IMG/VR virus record: IMGVR_UViG_3300046780_000235
Coordinates: 1-21,649 of that record
From: a virus
Reading direction: 5' to 3' (one strand)
DNA length: 21,649 nt
Shown: positions 8,292 to 18,089 of the stretch, piece by piece
Position numbering within the stretch: the stretch's first letter is position 1
Layout: every line of letters starts with the position of its first letter
Position numbers and translations under genes: made by a program
Notes under the pieces: generated by a model
Database searches by the model: none
Seen by the model: only the letters and a program-made list of their open reading frames with translations
Told to the model about the DNA's origin: nothing

Positions 8292-9421
8292 GTCGGGGCC
8301 ACAATCTCATCGGTAGTGAACAGCATGCTCATCTCGTAGATCGCGCCAGAGAGCCGGTCCCCCACGAGGTGCATGCCGAACTCGGAAATGTGCGACCCCG
8401 CCACATGCGGCAACCACACCGCGTTGGTCGTGTCCCAGATGTTCCACTCGGCCCACGTATTCATCGTGATGTCAAAGAGCCATGTCCGATCATTCCGAGG
8501 CAGCAGGAGCGCCACGAAGATGTGGCCGTTCATTTGAAAACTGAACGTGCGGGCATCCGTCGGAATGTCCTGCATCTGGACCTGCTGCTCGAGGCCAAAC
8601 GTTGAGATGCGCTGCGGGGTGTAGCCGTCGGCGCGGTTCATCATGCCCCAGCCGTCCACGCTGCTGCCCAACCAGAAGATCGTGTTATCCGCCCGGCTCA
8701 CTGCGAATGGACCGAGCACGCCGAACTCGAGCACCACACCGCTAACCGGTGCCCAGATTTCAGACGCCACCCCAGTGTTTACGTATACCTGACTGGTCTG
8801 CCCCCCCAGAAAAAATATCTCCTCGTGCGAGCGAATCATGGCGCCGAGGTTATCCGCCGTGGATGAGCGTTCGGCCACGTCTAGCGGATCCCAGATCAGG
8901 AAGTCTTCAAGGTTCGACCAACTGAACGACCGCGAGCCGCCGCCCTTGAGCGCCAGCCCATAGCCGTTCAGGAACTCCACCATCCGTGTTGGCACCGGAA
9001 AATCCGGGTCCGTGATCTGGGTGAATGTGTCCGTGTCCGTATTGAAGACATACCCATCGCCGCCAGAGGCAATCATGATCTGGTTGCCTGCCGTGCCGTT
9101 GGAGCAGAACGACACCGGCTGATCGTCATTGGTAACGCTGTAGGTCGTCCCGATGGTGCCATTCTCAAAAAACTCGCCAAACAACGCCCCACCCACCGCA
9201 AACGCCCGCCCGTTGATCGAGTACAACCCGCGGATCGGCTGGTCTGGCCACGTCAGCAGCGGCTGGATCCCAGGCGTGCTCTGGAGATACTTCGGCGCCT
9301 TCGCATTCCCGCCGGGCTGCGTCGATTCCGTGAACTCGTTAATCGTGCGGCCAACCTGCGCTTGCGGGCTGCGCTCCGTATTGGAGCCGTCCACAAAGCC
9401 GGGGACGGAGATGCGCGGCAT
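8288..9421 (-). CDS. P22 gp10-like packaged DNA stabilisation protein (377 aa)
   Basis: The N-terminus MPRISVPGFVDGSNTERSPQ, then INEFTESTQPGGNAKAP and YLQSTPGIQPLLTWPDQP, matches phage stabilisation proteins of the P22 gp10 type, which cap the gp4 ring and help retain packaged DNA. Further family-like stretches are GYGLALKGGG, SWSNLEDFLIWDPLDVA, VFWLG-like FWLGSSVDGWGMMNRADGY and HLVGDRLSGAIYEM. P22 gp10 is 472 aa; this protein stops at 377, just after the GDRLSGAIYEM motif where the family usually continues for about 100 residues. A matching C-terminal part appears at the end of the 576-aa protein two genes downstream. The ATG overlaps the upstream TAA (TAATG). Confidence 0.85.
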   Translation of the reverse strand: MPRISVPGFVDGSNTERSPQAQVGRTINEFTESTQPGGNAKAPKYLQSTPGIQPLLTWPDQPIRGLYSINGRAFAVGGALFGEFFENGTIGTTYSVTNDDQPVSFCSNGTAGNQIMIASGGDGYVFNTDTDTFTQITDPDFPVPTRMVEFLNGYGLALKGGGSRSFSWSNLEDFLIWDPLDVAERSSTADNLGAMIRSHEEIFFLGGQTSQVYVNTGVASEIWAPVSGVVLEFGVLGPFAVSRADNTIFWLGSSVDGWGMMNRADGYTPQRISTFGLEQQVQMQDIPTDARTFSFQMNGHIFVALLLPRNDRTWLFDITMNTWAEWNIWDTTNAVWLPHVAGSHISEFGMHLVGDRLSGAIYEMSMLFTTDEIVAPT

Positions 9422-9534
9422 TAGCCCACACCCATCAGCGGCAGCAAGTGCAAGGTGCCCGGTGTCGGGGGCGTCGATCCGACCGCTTGGGCGTAGAGCG
9501 CGAAGTATCCACCGCCAAAGGGAAAGCCACCCAT
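9421..9534 (-). CDS. Small Gly-rich protein (37 aa)
   Basis: ATG overlaps the glycosyltransferase stop (TGATG) and the TAA overlaps the gp10-type ATG (TAATG). The peptide starts MGGFPFGGGYFALYAQAVG and ends TLHLLPLMGVG. The longer frame upstream in the same phase is only the shadow of the glycosyltransferase gene. Rich in Gly, aromatics and Leu; not a clean membrane span. No family recognised. Tight coupling to gp10 makes a small tail component or assembly factor plausible. Confidence 0.6.
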   Translation of the reverse strand: MGGFPFGGGYFALYAQAVGSTPPTPGTLHLLPLMGVG

Positions 9535-10112
9535 CAGACGGTTCTCCAGGCGAGCACCGGCTGGCCGAGCATGGCGCAGCGTTCCTCCACCAGCGGAATG
9601 TAGTCGTAGTGGCCTGGCTGCATGGACAACCGATCCGGCGCGTAGGCTGACGGCAGATCCTCGATGGGCAGGTCGAGGCGCGTCTGCGGAAAGGACAGCC
9701 ACGTCATGATCCGCTCCGTCTCCCGCTTGTAGATGTGATCCTCACCATAGACCGCCCGATACTGATCGAGCACCTGAATGGTGCGCTTCGGGAAGATCGA
9801 GCCCCACCCCAGCAGCGCGATCCGGCTCGTGGCATAGGACGCGAGATGCGACGGCTTCATCGCGCAGGTAATCCGATTCGGTTCAGCCGCCGCCAGCAGT
9901 TGGGCTATCGGTGCAAGGCAGTCATCGTCTTGGTAATAGAGATAATCGTGCTGCGCTTTGGCGAACAGGTCCTGCTTCCGGTGCGGGCTGTCGCAGTGCG
10001 TGAGGAAGAGGCATTCCCCAAAGCCCACCGCCATCACGCGGTCCACAATGACCTGCGGATAGACCGGATCCTTGGTGATGAAGCAGGCCGAGATGTAACG
10101 GGGGTTGATCAT
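9534..10112 (-). CDS. Small glycosyltransferase (GT-A-like, 192 aa)
   Basis: ATGA overlap with the methyltransferase gene. A strand-turn start (YISACFITKDPVYPQVIVDR) is followed by strand CLFLTH and then YLYYQDDDCLAP (57-68). That acidic DDD (62-64) sits where GT-A enzymes place the DxD metal/nucleotide-sugar motif. GWGSIFPK (102-109) and a RETERIMTWL stretch (130-139) fit acceptor-site and catalytic-acid regions. At 192 aa it is a minimal GT-A fold. It probably transfers one sugar from a nucleotide donor. It is the last enzyme of the cassette and joins directly to virion genes, so it is expressed with structural proteins. Donor and acceptor are unknown. Confidence 0.7.
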   Translation of the reverse strand: MINPRYISACFITKDPVYPQVIVDRVMAVGFGECLFLTHCDSPHRKQDLFAKAQHDYLYYQDDDCLAPIAQLLAAAEPNRITCAMKPSHLASYATSRIALLGWGSIFPKRTIQVLDQYRAVYGEDHIYKRETERIMTWLSFPQTRLDLPIEDLPSAYAPDRLSMQPGHYDYIPLVEERCAMLGQPVLAWRTV

Positions 10113-11383
10113 GCGCCTACCACGTCAATTGTCGGCAGAGGGAAGATCAGTTTGCCGCCACGCTGCAAGAACGCCGCTTCGCGCTCGAGAATGAACGGGC
10201 GGAAATGCCACGGCATGACCAGAAAGTAATCCGGCTGCTGCGCGTGCGCGTCCGCTTCCGAGACAATCGGGATGTGCGTTCCGGGCGTGACGCAGCCGTG
10301 CTTATCGGGATTCACGTCCGCGATGCAGGGCAGATCGTCGCTGGTCAAGCCGCAGGCTTGCAGCAGCACGTTGCCCTTCGTGGAGGCGCCGTAGCCGAAC
10401 ACGGTCTTGCCAGCCGCCCGCAGCGAGCGAATCAGCGCCGGCAGTTCGACGCGATGCCGCGCCACGGCGGATTGGAAGGCCACGAAGCCGTCAGGCTCAT
10501 CGAGTCCGCGCTGGCGCTCCGCACCCAGCAGCAGGGCAAGATTGGCGCTATCGGCGCGATGCCGCGACTGCCGGTGCGCGAACGTGACGGCTAACGATCC
10601 GCCGTTGGTATCGTTCGGCTTCGCTTCGATGATACGCAGGTCAGCACGATCCGCCATCCACTGCAACTGCGTCAGGCCGTAATACTCCAGATGCTCATGG
10701 CAGATCGTGTCATAGGCGCATGACTCGAGCAGTGCCGGCAGGTAGCTCTGCTCCGTATACCAGATGCCGTCATCCGCCAGGATGCGCGAGACGGCTTGCA
10801 TGAACGCTAGCGGCTGCTCGAGGTCGTAGAGCATCGCAATCGAGGTCACGATGCTGGCACGACGGTCCCCCACGAAGACTCGGTAGCCTGACTCCGAGAA
10901 AAACTCTGGCACCGCCTGCACATGCGGCAGATAGAACCGTAAGAACTTCAGCGAGGTTGGATCCATCCCGACAAACCGCTGGCCCCAGTTCTGATAGGCA
11001 CTCAGCAGTGTGCCGTCATTGCTGCCGATGTCTAGCACCACATCGCCTGCCCGCGTTGGGCACCGCCGCTCGAGCGAGACCGCGATGCCCGCCAGATGCC
11101 GCACCATCGAGCCGTTCAGCCCAGACCGATAGCCGTAGTTCTCGCCATACATCAGCGAGGGATCATAACTCTGACGCAACTGCACGAGGCCGCCATCGGG
11201 ACACAGCACCAGTTCCACGGGCCCACTCGGCACCTCGACGCCCGGCTTCGGGAAGATGCCCGTCAGCGCCATCTCGCCCAGATCCAGCAGCGACACCAAG
11301 TCCCGACTGCCCGTCATGCGACAGGCGTCGATCTCCCGATAGTGGGAGGTCAGCGGACGGGATAGGGTCGCAGTGCGGGCCAT
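10109..11383 (-). CDS. Sugar C-methyltransferase, TylCIII/NovU type (424 aa)
   Basis: Three-part architecture of NDP-hexose C-methyltransferases. The N-terminal knuckle region is 21-70 (CRMTGSRDLV, LVLCPDGGLVQL). Next comes MYGENYGYRSGLNGSM (78-93), then a SAM-binding Rossmann domain with VVLDIGSNDGTLL (115-127). The catalytic CHEHLEYYGL follows at 228-237, and the C-terminal domain has GYGASTKGNVLLQACGL (330-346). Family enzymes methylate C3 of 4-keto NDP-sugars, giving branched deoxysugars. Odd: two of the four usual zinc-ligand cysteines are replaced (CRMT, CPDG), leaving C21 and C61. The ATG overlaps the upstream gene by 34 bases, the longest overlap here; I see no better start. Suggests an unusual branched sugar in the product glycan. 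Confidence 0.88.
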   Translation of the reverse strand: MARTATLSRPLTSHYREIDACRMTGSRDLVSLLDLGEMALTGIFPKPGVEVPSGPVELVLCPDGGLVQLRQSYDPSLMYGENYGYRSGLNGSMVRHLAGIAVSLERRCPTRAGDVVLDIGSNDGTLLSAYQNWGQRFVGMDPTSLKFLRFYLPHVQAVPEFFSESGYRVFVGDRRASIVTSIAMLYDLEQPLAFMQAVSRILADDGIWYTEQSYLPALLESCAYDTICHEHLEYYGLTQLQWMADRADLRIIEAKPNDTNGGSLAVTFAHRQSRHRADSANLALLLGAERQRGLDEPDGFVAFQSAVARHRVELPALIRSLRAAGKTVFGYGASTKGNVLLQACGLTSDDLPCIADVNPDKHGCVTPGTHIPIVSEADAHAQQPDYFLVMPWHFRPFILEREAAFLQRGGKLIFPLPTIDVVGA

Positions 11384-12174
11384 GTCTTGGTGCTCAGAAA
11401 ATGAAAGTAGGCAATCTCACGCCCGAAGAACCCGCGCCATGCGGGATAGCTCTCTAACGGTTTGAAGCCGTCGTCAAAGCACTCAATCAACGCCCCATCC
11501 GGCGCCAGCGACAGATTCGGCGTCGGCTGATGCTGAATCAATCGGTCATAGCTATGCACCGCGAAATACGGGGGATGGCCGAACCGAATCTGCCTGGCAT
11601 CCGCGAGTTGCCGCACGATCAGGTCGAAGTAAATCTCATCAAACCCGAAGATCGGTCGCCCGTTGACTTGGAACATCTCCTCCCAGTGCGGGACGAGCCG
11701 ATACAGCGCATTGATGCGCGGCTCGTTCTTGTAGAGACACCACAGGCTGTTGACGTGGTGATGGTCGTCGGACCAGAGGTCATACTGCGCGAGCGTCTCA
11801 TCGGGCAGGAAGTGATCCAGTCGGCCGTAGAGCACATCCCAATTCGTGATGCTCCAGTAGTCGCACTCGGTCAAGAGGTCCGCGAACAGTTCCCCGAAGG
11901 CCGGGTAGTAGTCACTCAGCAGCTTCACCGGCAGGCCGTCGGCATCGAGGAAGTTGCCCGACTCCACGCCGGTAATGGCTGTGACCCGCGCATCGAACTG
12001 CGCGAAGGTCATCGGCACAATCTCGACGTTCGGACTCTTCGACGTGTAGCCGTGAGGCGTGAGAATCTTCCACGACCAGCCATAGGGCGCGAGGCTGCCG
12101 ATATGCTCCAGGTATTGCTCTGTCCACGGGAACGGCGGCCCGAACTGCGGCAACAGAAAGGTCTTTCGGAGCAT
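11350..12174 (-). CDS. DUF6625-type glycosyltransferase-like protein (274 aa)
   Basis: I start at MLRKTFLLPQFG, two bases after the stop of the 38-aa gene; an in-frame ATG eight codons earlier would overlap that gene. The order of motifs fits DUF6625 proteins of polysaccharide gene clusters: LLPQFGPPFPW near the start, WKILTPHG (35-42), VEIVPMTFAQF (50-60), KLLSDYYPAFGELF (84-97), CDYWSITNWDVLYGRL (104-119), HFLPDETLAQYD (121-132) and AYFHFLSTKTW (255-265). The family is thought to be glycosyltransferase-like (GT-A fold); donor and acceptor are unknown. The acidic site that I recall as DxDLIFG reads NWDVLYG here, with Asn first. Role inferred from family and cassette. Confidence 0.75.
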   Translation of the reverse strand: MLRKTFLLPQFGPPFPWTEQYLEHIGSLAPYGWSWKILTPHGYTSKSPNVEIVPMTFAQFDARVTAITGVESGNFLDADGLPVKLLSDYYPAFGELFADLLTECDYWSITNWDVLYGRLDHFLPDETLAQYDLWSDDHHHVNSLWCLYKNEPRINALYRLVPHWEEMFQVNGRPIFGFDEIYFDLIVRQLADARQIRFGHPPYFAVHSYDRLIQHQPTPNLSLAPDGALIECFDDGFKPLESYPAWRGFFGREIAYFHFLSTKTWPALRPYPVR

Positions 12175-12176
12175 GC

Positions 12177-12293
12177 CTACAGCGTGCCCTTCTTCCACTC
12201 AATGATCGCAACTCCGACAGTCAGCACGAAGCCGATCACGAGTAGGGGAAACACGATCCCAGACGCCAGTCCAAGCAGCCCATTAATCGTCAT
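12177..12293 (-). CDS. Single-span small membrane protein (38 aa)
   Basis: ATG overlaps the stop of the deacetylase-methyltransferase gene (ATGA); TAG lies two bases before the next ATG. Residues 5-30 form one hydrophobic segment (GLLGLASGIVFPLLVIGFVL continuing to IAI-like VGVAII), followed by EWKKGTL. The positive C-terminal end would favour a cytoplasmic C-terminus. It has no signal-peptidase-like site and no partner holin features beyond one span. Placed inside an enzyme cassette, it may anchor the glycosylation enzymes to the membrane; a pinholin-type lysis protein is an alternative with less contextual support. Confidence 0.75.
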   Translation of the reverse strand: MTINGLLGLASGIVFPLLVIGFVLTVGVAIIEWKKGTL

Positions 12294-13339
12294 ATTGCAA
12301 CCTTCCGATAGCGCACGCGCAGACTCTGCGCCCGCTTCACGCCGTCCTCTTCGACTTGCCAGTTCAACAGATCCGCACTGACTTTCTTAAAGCCGCCCTG
12401 AATGCCCTCAAAGGCCCGATCCTTCGCCCAGCGATGCGAGTCCACGTCGAAATGCTCGAAGACCTGCGCATTCCAGTGCGACAGGTGACTCGGGGAGCCG
12501 TAGGCATTCCGGCTGCCGGCGTTCGGCACGTAGTGCTCCATGACGCCTCCCGGCACGAGCACCCTGTTGACCTCGTTGATCACCGCCACTCGGCGCTCCG
12601 GCGGGAGATGCTCGAGGACATCTTCCGAGAAGACGTAATCGACGCTGGCATCCTCGAGGGGCAACGGTTCAGCCACGATGTCGCAGCGCGTAAAGAAGCT
12701 GCTGGGCACCGCTGGCGTCTGCCGGTCCACGTTGATCCAGCCGGGGAAGATGCGAGCGCCACAGCCCAGATGCAGCCGTGAGAACCCCGACAGCCATTCG
12801 CTGCGCCCTTCGACGGCGCGGAAGTGCATCGGGTTAACCCGCAGTTGGCTCTCGTAACAGATCAACGCCTGCAGCTTCTGCTGATACTCCGGACGCGACC
12901 ATTCGACTTCTGTCGTGCCCACGGGCTGCAGATCTACATCCCGGTATTGACTGAGCTTCTGGTAGGTCGCATAGCACCGCAGCTTCTCGGTCCCGAAGAC
13001 CGCCGCCGCCGCAAGACTGACCAGATCGTGGTGAGGATGCCCGCCCTCGAGCGCCGGGGCATACACCGTCTCGACATCGGAGAGCGTGCCGAACGCCTCG
13101 ATCATTGCCGCCAATGTCAGCCCGTCATCGGGCAGCCCCAGGCGCCGTGTCTGACAGCCGAGCACCGCGTGGGCCTTCTCCGTCTCGCTCGCCCGATCTT
13201 CCGCTGAACAGCCGGTCTCGCCCCGCGCCGGCTGCACCAGTGAATCCGTCACCACGACCACCGTCGGCTGCTCCCGCAGGCAGGTCACCGCCGCAAAGAG
13301 CGCCGAATCGTCGTCATGGGGCGACAAGAGATACTTCAT
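12290..13339 (-). CDS. PIG-L/LmbE deacetylase fused to SAM methyltransferase (349 aa)
   Basis: I start at MKYLLSPHDDD because its ATG forms an ATGA overlap with the glycosyltransferase stop; the longer upstream frame is Arg-rich shadow. Residues 1-165 are PIG-L/LmbE-like: SPHDDD (6-11) matches the zinc-binding PHxDD motif and GGHPHHD (99-105) the distal His motif. This family deacetylates N-acetyl amino sugars such as GlcNAc. Residues 185-349 are a class I methyltransferase: LHLGCGARIFPGWINVD (189-205), then LEDASVDYVFSEDVLEHLPP (228-247), LVPGG and EHYVPNAGS. Together they could deacetylate an amino sugar and methylate the amine or a hydroxyl. The fused order is visible; the substrate is inferred. 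Confidence 0.88.
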   Translation of the reverse strand: MKYLLSPHDDDSALFAAVTCLREQPTVVVVTDSLVQPARGETGCSAEDRASETEKAHAVLGCQTRRLGLPDDGLTLAAMIEAFGTLSDVETVYAPALEGGHPHHDLVSLAAAAVFGTEKLRCYATYQKLSQYRDVDLQPVGTTEVEWSRPEYQQKLQALICYESQLRVNPMHFRAVEGRSEWLSGFSRLHLGCGARIFPGWINVDRQTPAVPSSFFTRCDIVAEPLPLEDASVDYVFSEDVLEHLPPERRVAVINEVNRVLVPGGVMEHYVPNAGSRNAYGSPSHLSHWNAQVFEHFDVDSHRWAKDRAFEGIQGGFKKVSADLLNWQVEEDGVKRAQSLRVRYRKVAI

Positions 13340-14225
13340 GTGCGCAGAAACAGCACGTCTTCGTTGTCGGCGCTCTCGGCCATCCGCTTCCACTGATCGG
13401 CGTTGCGCTGCCAGCGGGGATTGTTGGAGCCATCCCCGGCGAGTGTCGCCATGAAGAGCACCGCTTCTTTGAACCGCGGATTGATAATCAGGCACTGCGC
13501 GAGCGCATCCCGGGCGTCATCCGACTGGTGCAGTTCCCAATAGACCCGCGCCATCGTCAGGAAGGCTTCCGCCTTCTCCGCGAGGAACCGTGACTGCTGG
13601 ACGTAGCGCCCGAGCATCGGCAGGGCCTTGTCATACATCCCCCGGTAGAAATACTCGCGCCCGAGGTAAAACCGTTCGCGGATGCAGTCGGGGTTATCCG
13701 CCACGGCCTTCTCCAGAATCCGCAGCGACCGCAAGGGATCCAGTTTGTGGGCCGGCGAATAGCCGTAGGCAATGGCGACCGCACCGACATCTTCGCCCAT
13801 GACGGAGATGTGATTGTGAATTGAGCCCTCCCACCAGACATTCGGGGAGCGCAGGAAGAGCCGCGGAAACCAGAAATGCGAGGGCGGGCCATATTCGGCC
13901 GTCATCTTCACATTGACCGCCATGAAGCCCTTCGCCACGGCGTCCCGCACGGCACTGAACGGGCAGAGCAGCACTTCATCCGCGTCAATCGAGAGGATCC
14001 AGTCGCCCGTCGCCTTGCTCAGCGCATGGTTACGGGCATTGGCGAAGTGATCCTCCCAGACGTAATCCGTGAACACCTTCTCGGTGTATTGCTTGGCAAT
14101 CTCGACGGTGCGATCCGTGGACCCGGTATCGCAAATGATAATCTCGTCAGCCTCTTTGACCGACTCCAGGCAGCGCCCCAGCACCGCCTCTTCATTCTTC
14201 GCAATCATCACGACCGAGACCGTCA

Positions 14226-14226
<1 letters not shown>
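13336..14226 (-). CDS. Family 2 glycosyltransferase with helical-repeat C-terminus (296 aa)
   Basis: Start MTVSVVMIAKNEE at 14226 overlaps the fibre stop by one base (TAATG); the ten upstream codons are rejected. GT2 features: VVMIAKNEEAVLGRCLESV (5-23), DEIIICDTGSTDRTVEIA (27-44), HFANARNHALSKATGDWIL (60-78), and SIDADE with the DxD at D81-D83. PRLFLRSPNVWWEGSIHN (121-138) is the acceptor-side region. Residues about 165-260 are TPR-like paired helices. This GT2-plus-TPR layout also occurs in peptide glycosyltransferases of the SunS type, so a protein acceptor is reasonable. First gene of the sugar cassette and directly coupled to the GPT-repeat fibre gene; I infer that it attaches the first sugar to that fibre. 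Confidence 0.88.
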
Positions 14227-15986
<1,760 letters not shown>

Positions 15987-15987
15987 G

Positions 15988-17391
15988 TTAGTTGGGGATC
16001 AGGAAAAACCGTTTCATCGCAATCGCCACGAGGGCCTGAATCGCGCCGATCCACTGGTAGTTCGTCGCCGTCCCAATCGTGGGCGGATTAGACGCCCCGC
16101 GAATCGTCGTATTCGCGGGCGTGAAGTCTCCCGTCGAGGCGCTGACATAGTTCGGATTGACCGCCGTATCATTCAGCCCGATCCCGCTGGGGAAATACGT
16201 GCCCGACGAGTTGTTGTAGAAGTTGTTGTAGAACCGCTGACCCCAGGTGGACAGCTCCACTGCCGTCGCATCCACGAAGTTCACCCCGTAGCCGCTATTG
16301 TTCGTGAAGTTGTTGTTCGCCACGATGGTGCCGTAGATGACGTCCGAGTTCCCCGTGTAATGCACGCCATCCCCGCCGCAACTATCAATCGTGTTCTGGA
16401 GAATCAATCCCTGCCGGTTGTTGCCATCGAAGTCACCCGCCCCAAGGCCCACCCCGTGACTGCTCATCCGCGCAATGACGTTGCCGATCAACGTCGTGCA
16501 GTATTGCCCTGCGAATGAGATCGGGAAGTTGATCCCGATGCCGCCGCCATCATGGATGTAGTTCCCATACGCGAGAAACCCCTGCGGGTCCGTCGTGTCG
16601 TAGATCGCATGCGAGCCGGTGTAGCCAAACTCGCAGTCAATCACTTGCCAGCCGTTGAGCGTGCTCCCCGTATTGGTGAGGCCATACTTAAAGAAGTTCG
16701 TGGCGTGCGAAATCTTGAGATTTTTCAGCGTGACTTGCGCGACGCTGCCAGACCCGGGATCAATCGCTCGACTATCCGTTGCCGCCCCCGAGGTGTTCTG
16801 AATCTCAAAACCTTCGAGGTGCTGGCGATGCCCACGGGGACCCAGAAAGGCCGAATCGGCCGTCATCGTCAAGATCGGCTTGGTGGCGGCGCCGACGGTG
16901 CCCCGCAAGGTGACGGGGCCGTTGGTGTCGTCGCCGGGAGGAAACATATAGACATACGAGCCGTAGGACTCGGTATGCCCCGACTGCATCTCTTCCGTCC
17001 ATCCGGCTTTCATGTCGCCCGCGCTGCCGCCGCCGTCGTGCCACAGCCTGATACTCGTGGCGCTCAGCACACTGGCTCGCTTCCCGCCAATCGCCCACGC
17101 CTTCGTCGTCGTCGCAAACGCATCGGCCACGGTGACCTGTGCTGTCGGCGTGCCACTGTTGGCGGTTCCGGTAATCTTGCTGAAGTTCCGATTGCCAGCC
17201 GTCGTGTCGTTGAACCACAGCACATGGGTGCCATCCGTCGCCACGCCGGTCAGATTCGGTGAGCCATCCAGCACCACGGTGGTGCCCGTCGAGACCCCCG
17301 CGCTGCCGGTCAAGGCGGTGGAAGGACCGGCTCCACTCGCCGCCGAATCGCTGCCGGTGGCCGAGTTCACCAGGATCACGGGATACGCCAT
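15988..17391 (-). CDS. Parallel beta-helix virion protein / tailspike-like (467 aa)
   Basis: The ATG follows the upstream TAA directly (TAAATG). Residues 1-130 form an N-terminal beta region. From about 185 to 440 there is a run of short strands and Asn/Gly turns typical of right-handed parallel beta-helices: [86 protein letters not shown] and [16 protein letters not shown]. It ends with a NYQWIGAIQ motif frequent in such proteins and a short hydrophobic/basic tail ([13 protein letters not shown]). Such folds occur in tailspikes and polysaccharide lyases (P22 gp9 is one). No catalytic residues can be assigned. Probably a receptor-binding or capsule-degrading spike. Confidence 0.8.
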   Translation of the reverse strand: MAYPVILVNSATGSDSAASGAGPSTALTGSAGVSTGTTVVLDGSPNLTGVATDGTHVLWFNDTTAGNRNFSKITGTANSGTPTAQVTVADAFATTTKAWAIGGKRASVLSATSIRLWHDGGGSAGDMKAGWTEEMQSGHTESYGSYVYMFPPGDDTNGPVTLRGTVGAATKPILTMTADSAFLGPRGHRQHLEGFEIQNTSGAATDSRAIDPGSGSVAQVTLKNLKISHATNFFKYGLTNTGSTLNGWQVIDCEFGYTGSHAIYDTTDPQGFLAYGNYIHDGGGIGINFPISFAGQYCTTLIGNVIARMSSHGVGLGAGDFDGNNRQGLILQNTIDSCGGDGVHYTGNSDVIYGTIVANNNFTNNSGYGVNFVDATAVELSTWGQRFYNNFYNNSSGTYFPSGIGLNDTAVNPNYVSASTGDFTPANTTIRGASNPPTIGTATNYQWIGAIQALVAIAMKRFFLIPN

Positions 17392-17712
17392 TTACTTGAT
17401 GACAGGATTCGGCGCCACCAGCAGAATCGCGGTCAGCGGTGCGCCGGCACTCGCCTCGTAGAGCGTCACTAAGGCCTGCGCCTGCAAGATGATCGCGTAG
17501 GCGTTATCGTTCGTGATGGGCTTCCGGCCATCGGTCGCAGAGCCGTCGCTGATCACGGTCGTATCTCCGGGGATGATGACTGCCGCCACGTTCTGGGCGT
17601 TCCAGTCGTTGACGAGTGCCTTCGCGGCGTAATACGCCTTGGCGAGAGAGTCCGCGCCGGGACGGATCCGCCCGTTGGAGAACGCAATCGCCTGCGGATT
17701 CGTATTCGCCAT
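17392..17712 (-). CDS. Small virion-region protein (106 aa)
   Basis: ATG overlaps the upstream TAA (TAATG). The sequence has helix-forming segments (DSLAKAYYAAKALVNDWNAQ, 21-40; YAIILQAQALVTLYEASAG, 72-90) and a loop with SDGSATDGRKPITN. No family is recognised with confidence. Coupled to the beta-sandwich protein upstream and to the beta-helix protein downstream, so most likely a minor virion or assembly protein. Confidence 0.65.
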   Translation of the reverse strand: MANTNPQAIAFSNGRIRPGADSLAKAYYAAKALVNDWNAQNVAAVIIPGDTTVISDGSATDGRKPITNDNAYAIILQAQALVTLYEASAGAPLTAILLVAPNPVIK

Positions 17713-18089
17713 TACGGAATCACCTCCACATACGTCAGCACGCCACCCACCGGCACGCCCGCTGACAGATTGATGTCGAGCGCCTCGCCCGTGACCGTTT
17801 CAAACCAGCCCCACTCATTCGGGGGGAGCACGAAGCCGGTATTCGCAATCTCATAGAACAAGCCAGAGACATCGCCCGACGTGTGGGATTGAAACTTCAC
17901 ATTGACGATGCCGCTCGAGGTCAGGGCAAAGGCCAAGACGCTGATCTTCTTGCCAGCGACCGCTGCGACTTGCGTCGTCGCCCCGCCAGCGCTCGCGGAG
18001 ACCACGGCGTGCTTGACCTCAGACTGATTCGATTGCAGCCGGAAGGCACTCGACGTGACTTCCGCCACCCCCCCGATGCGGGTGGTCAT
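17712..18089 (-). CDS. Beta-sandwich virion protein (125 aa)
   Basis: ATGA overlap with the coiled-coil gene. Alternating hydrophobic strands and Gly/Ser turns: ISVLAFALTSSGIVNVKFQS (49-68), GLFYEIANTGFVLPP (75-89), GWFETVTGEALDINLSAGVP (92-111), then GGVLTYVEVIP. This pattern is common in small phage decoration or head-fibre proteins with a jelly-roll-like fold. No specific family can be named. Confidence 0.68.
   Translation of the reverse strand: MTTRIGGVAEVTSSAFRLQSNQSEVKHAVVSASAGGATTQVAAVAGKKISVLAFALTSSGIVNVKFQSHTSGDVSGLFYEIANTGFVLPPNEWGWFETVTGEALDINLSAGVPVGGVLTYVEVIP

Noticed and set aside
5078-9421. Diversity-generating retroelement as in Bordetella phage BPP-1 (variable adhesin plus reverse transcriptase)
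   Set aside because: No reverse transcriptase frame, no template/variable repeat pair with adenine-biased differences, and no C-type lectin motif seen.
12177-12293. 38-aa membrane protein as the phage holin
   Set aside because: No endolysin or spanin gene is adjacent and it sits within sugar enzymes, so I keep it only as an alternative.
13340-13495. Longer N-terminus for the PIG-L fusion protein
   Set aside because: The extra 52 residues are Arg-rich, overlap the glycosyltransferase gene in another frame, and the internal ATG gives a perfect ATGA coupling directly before the SPHDDD motif.
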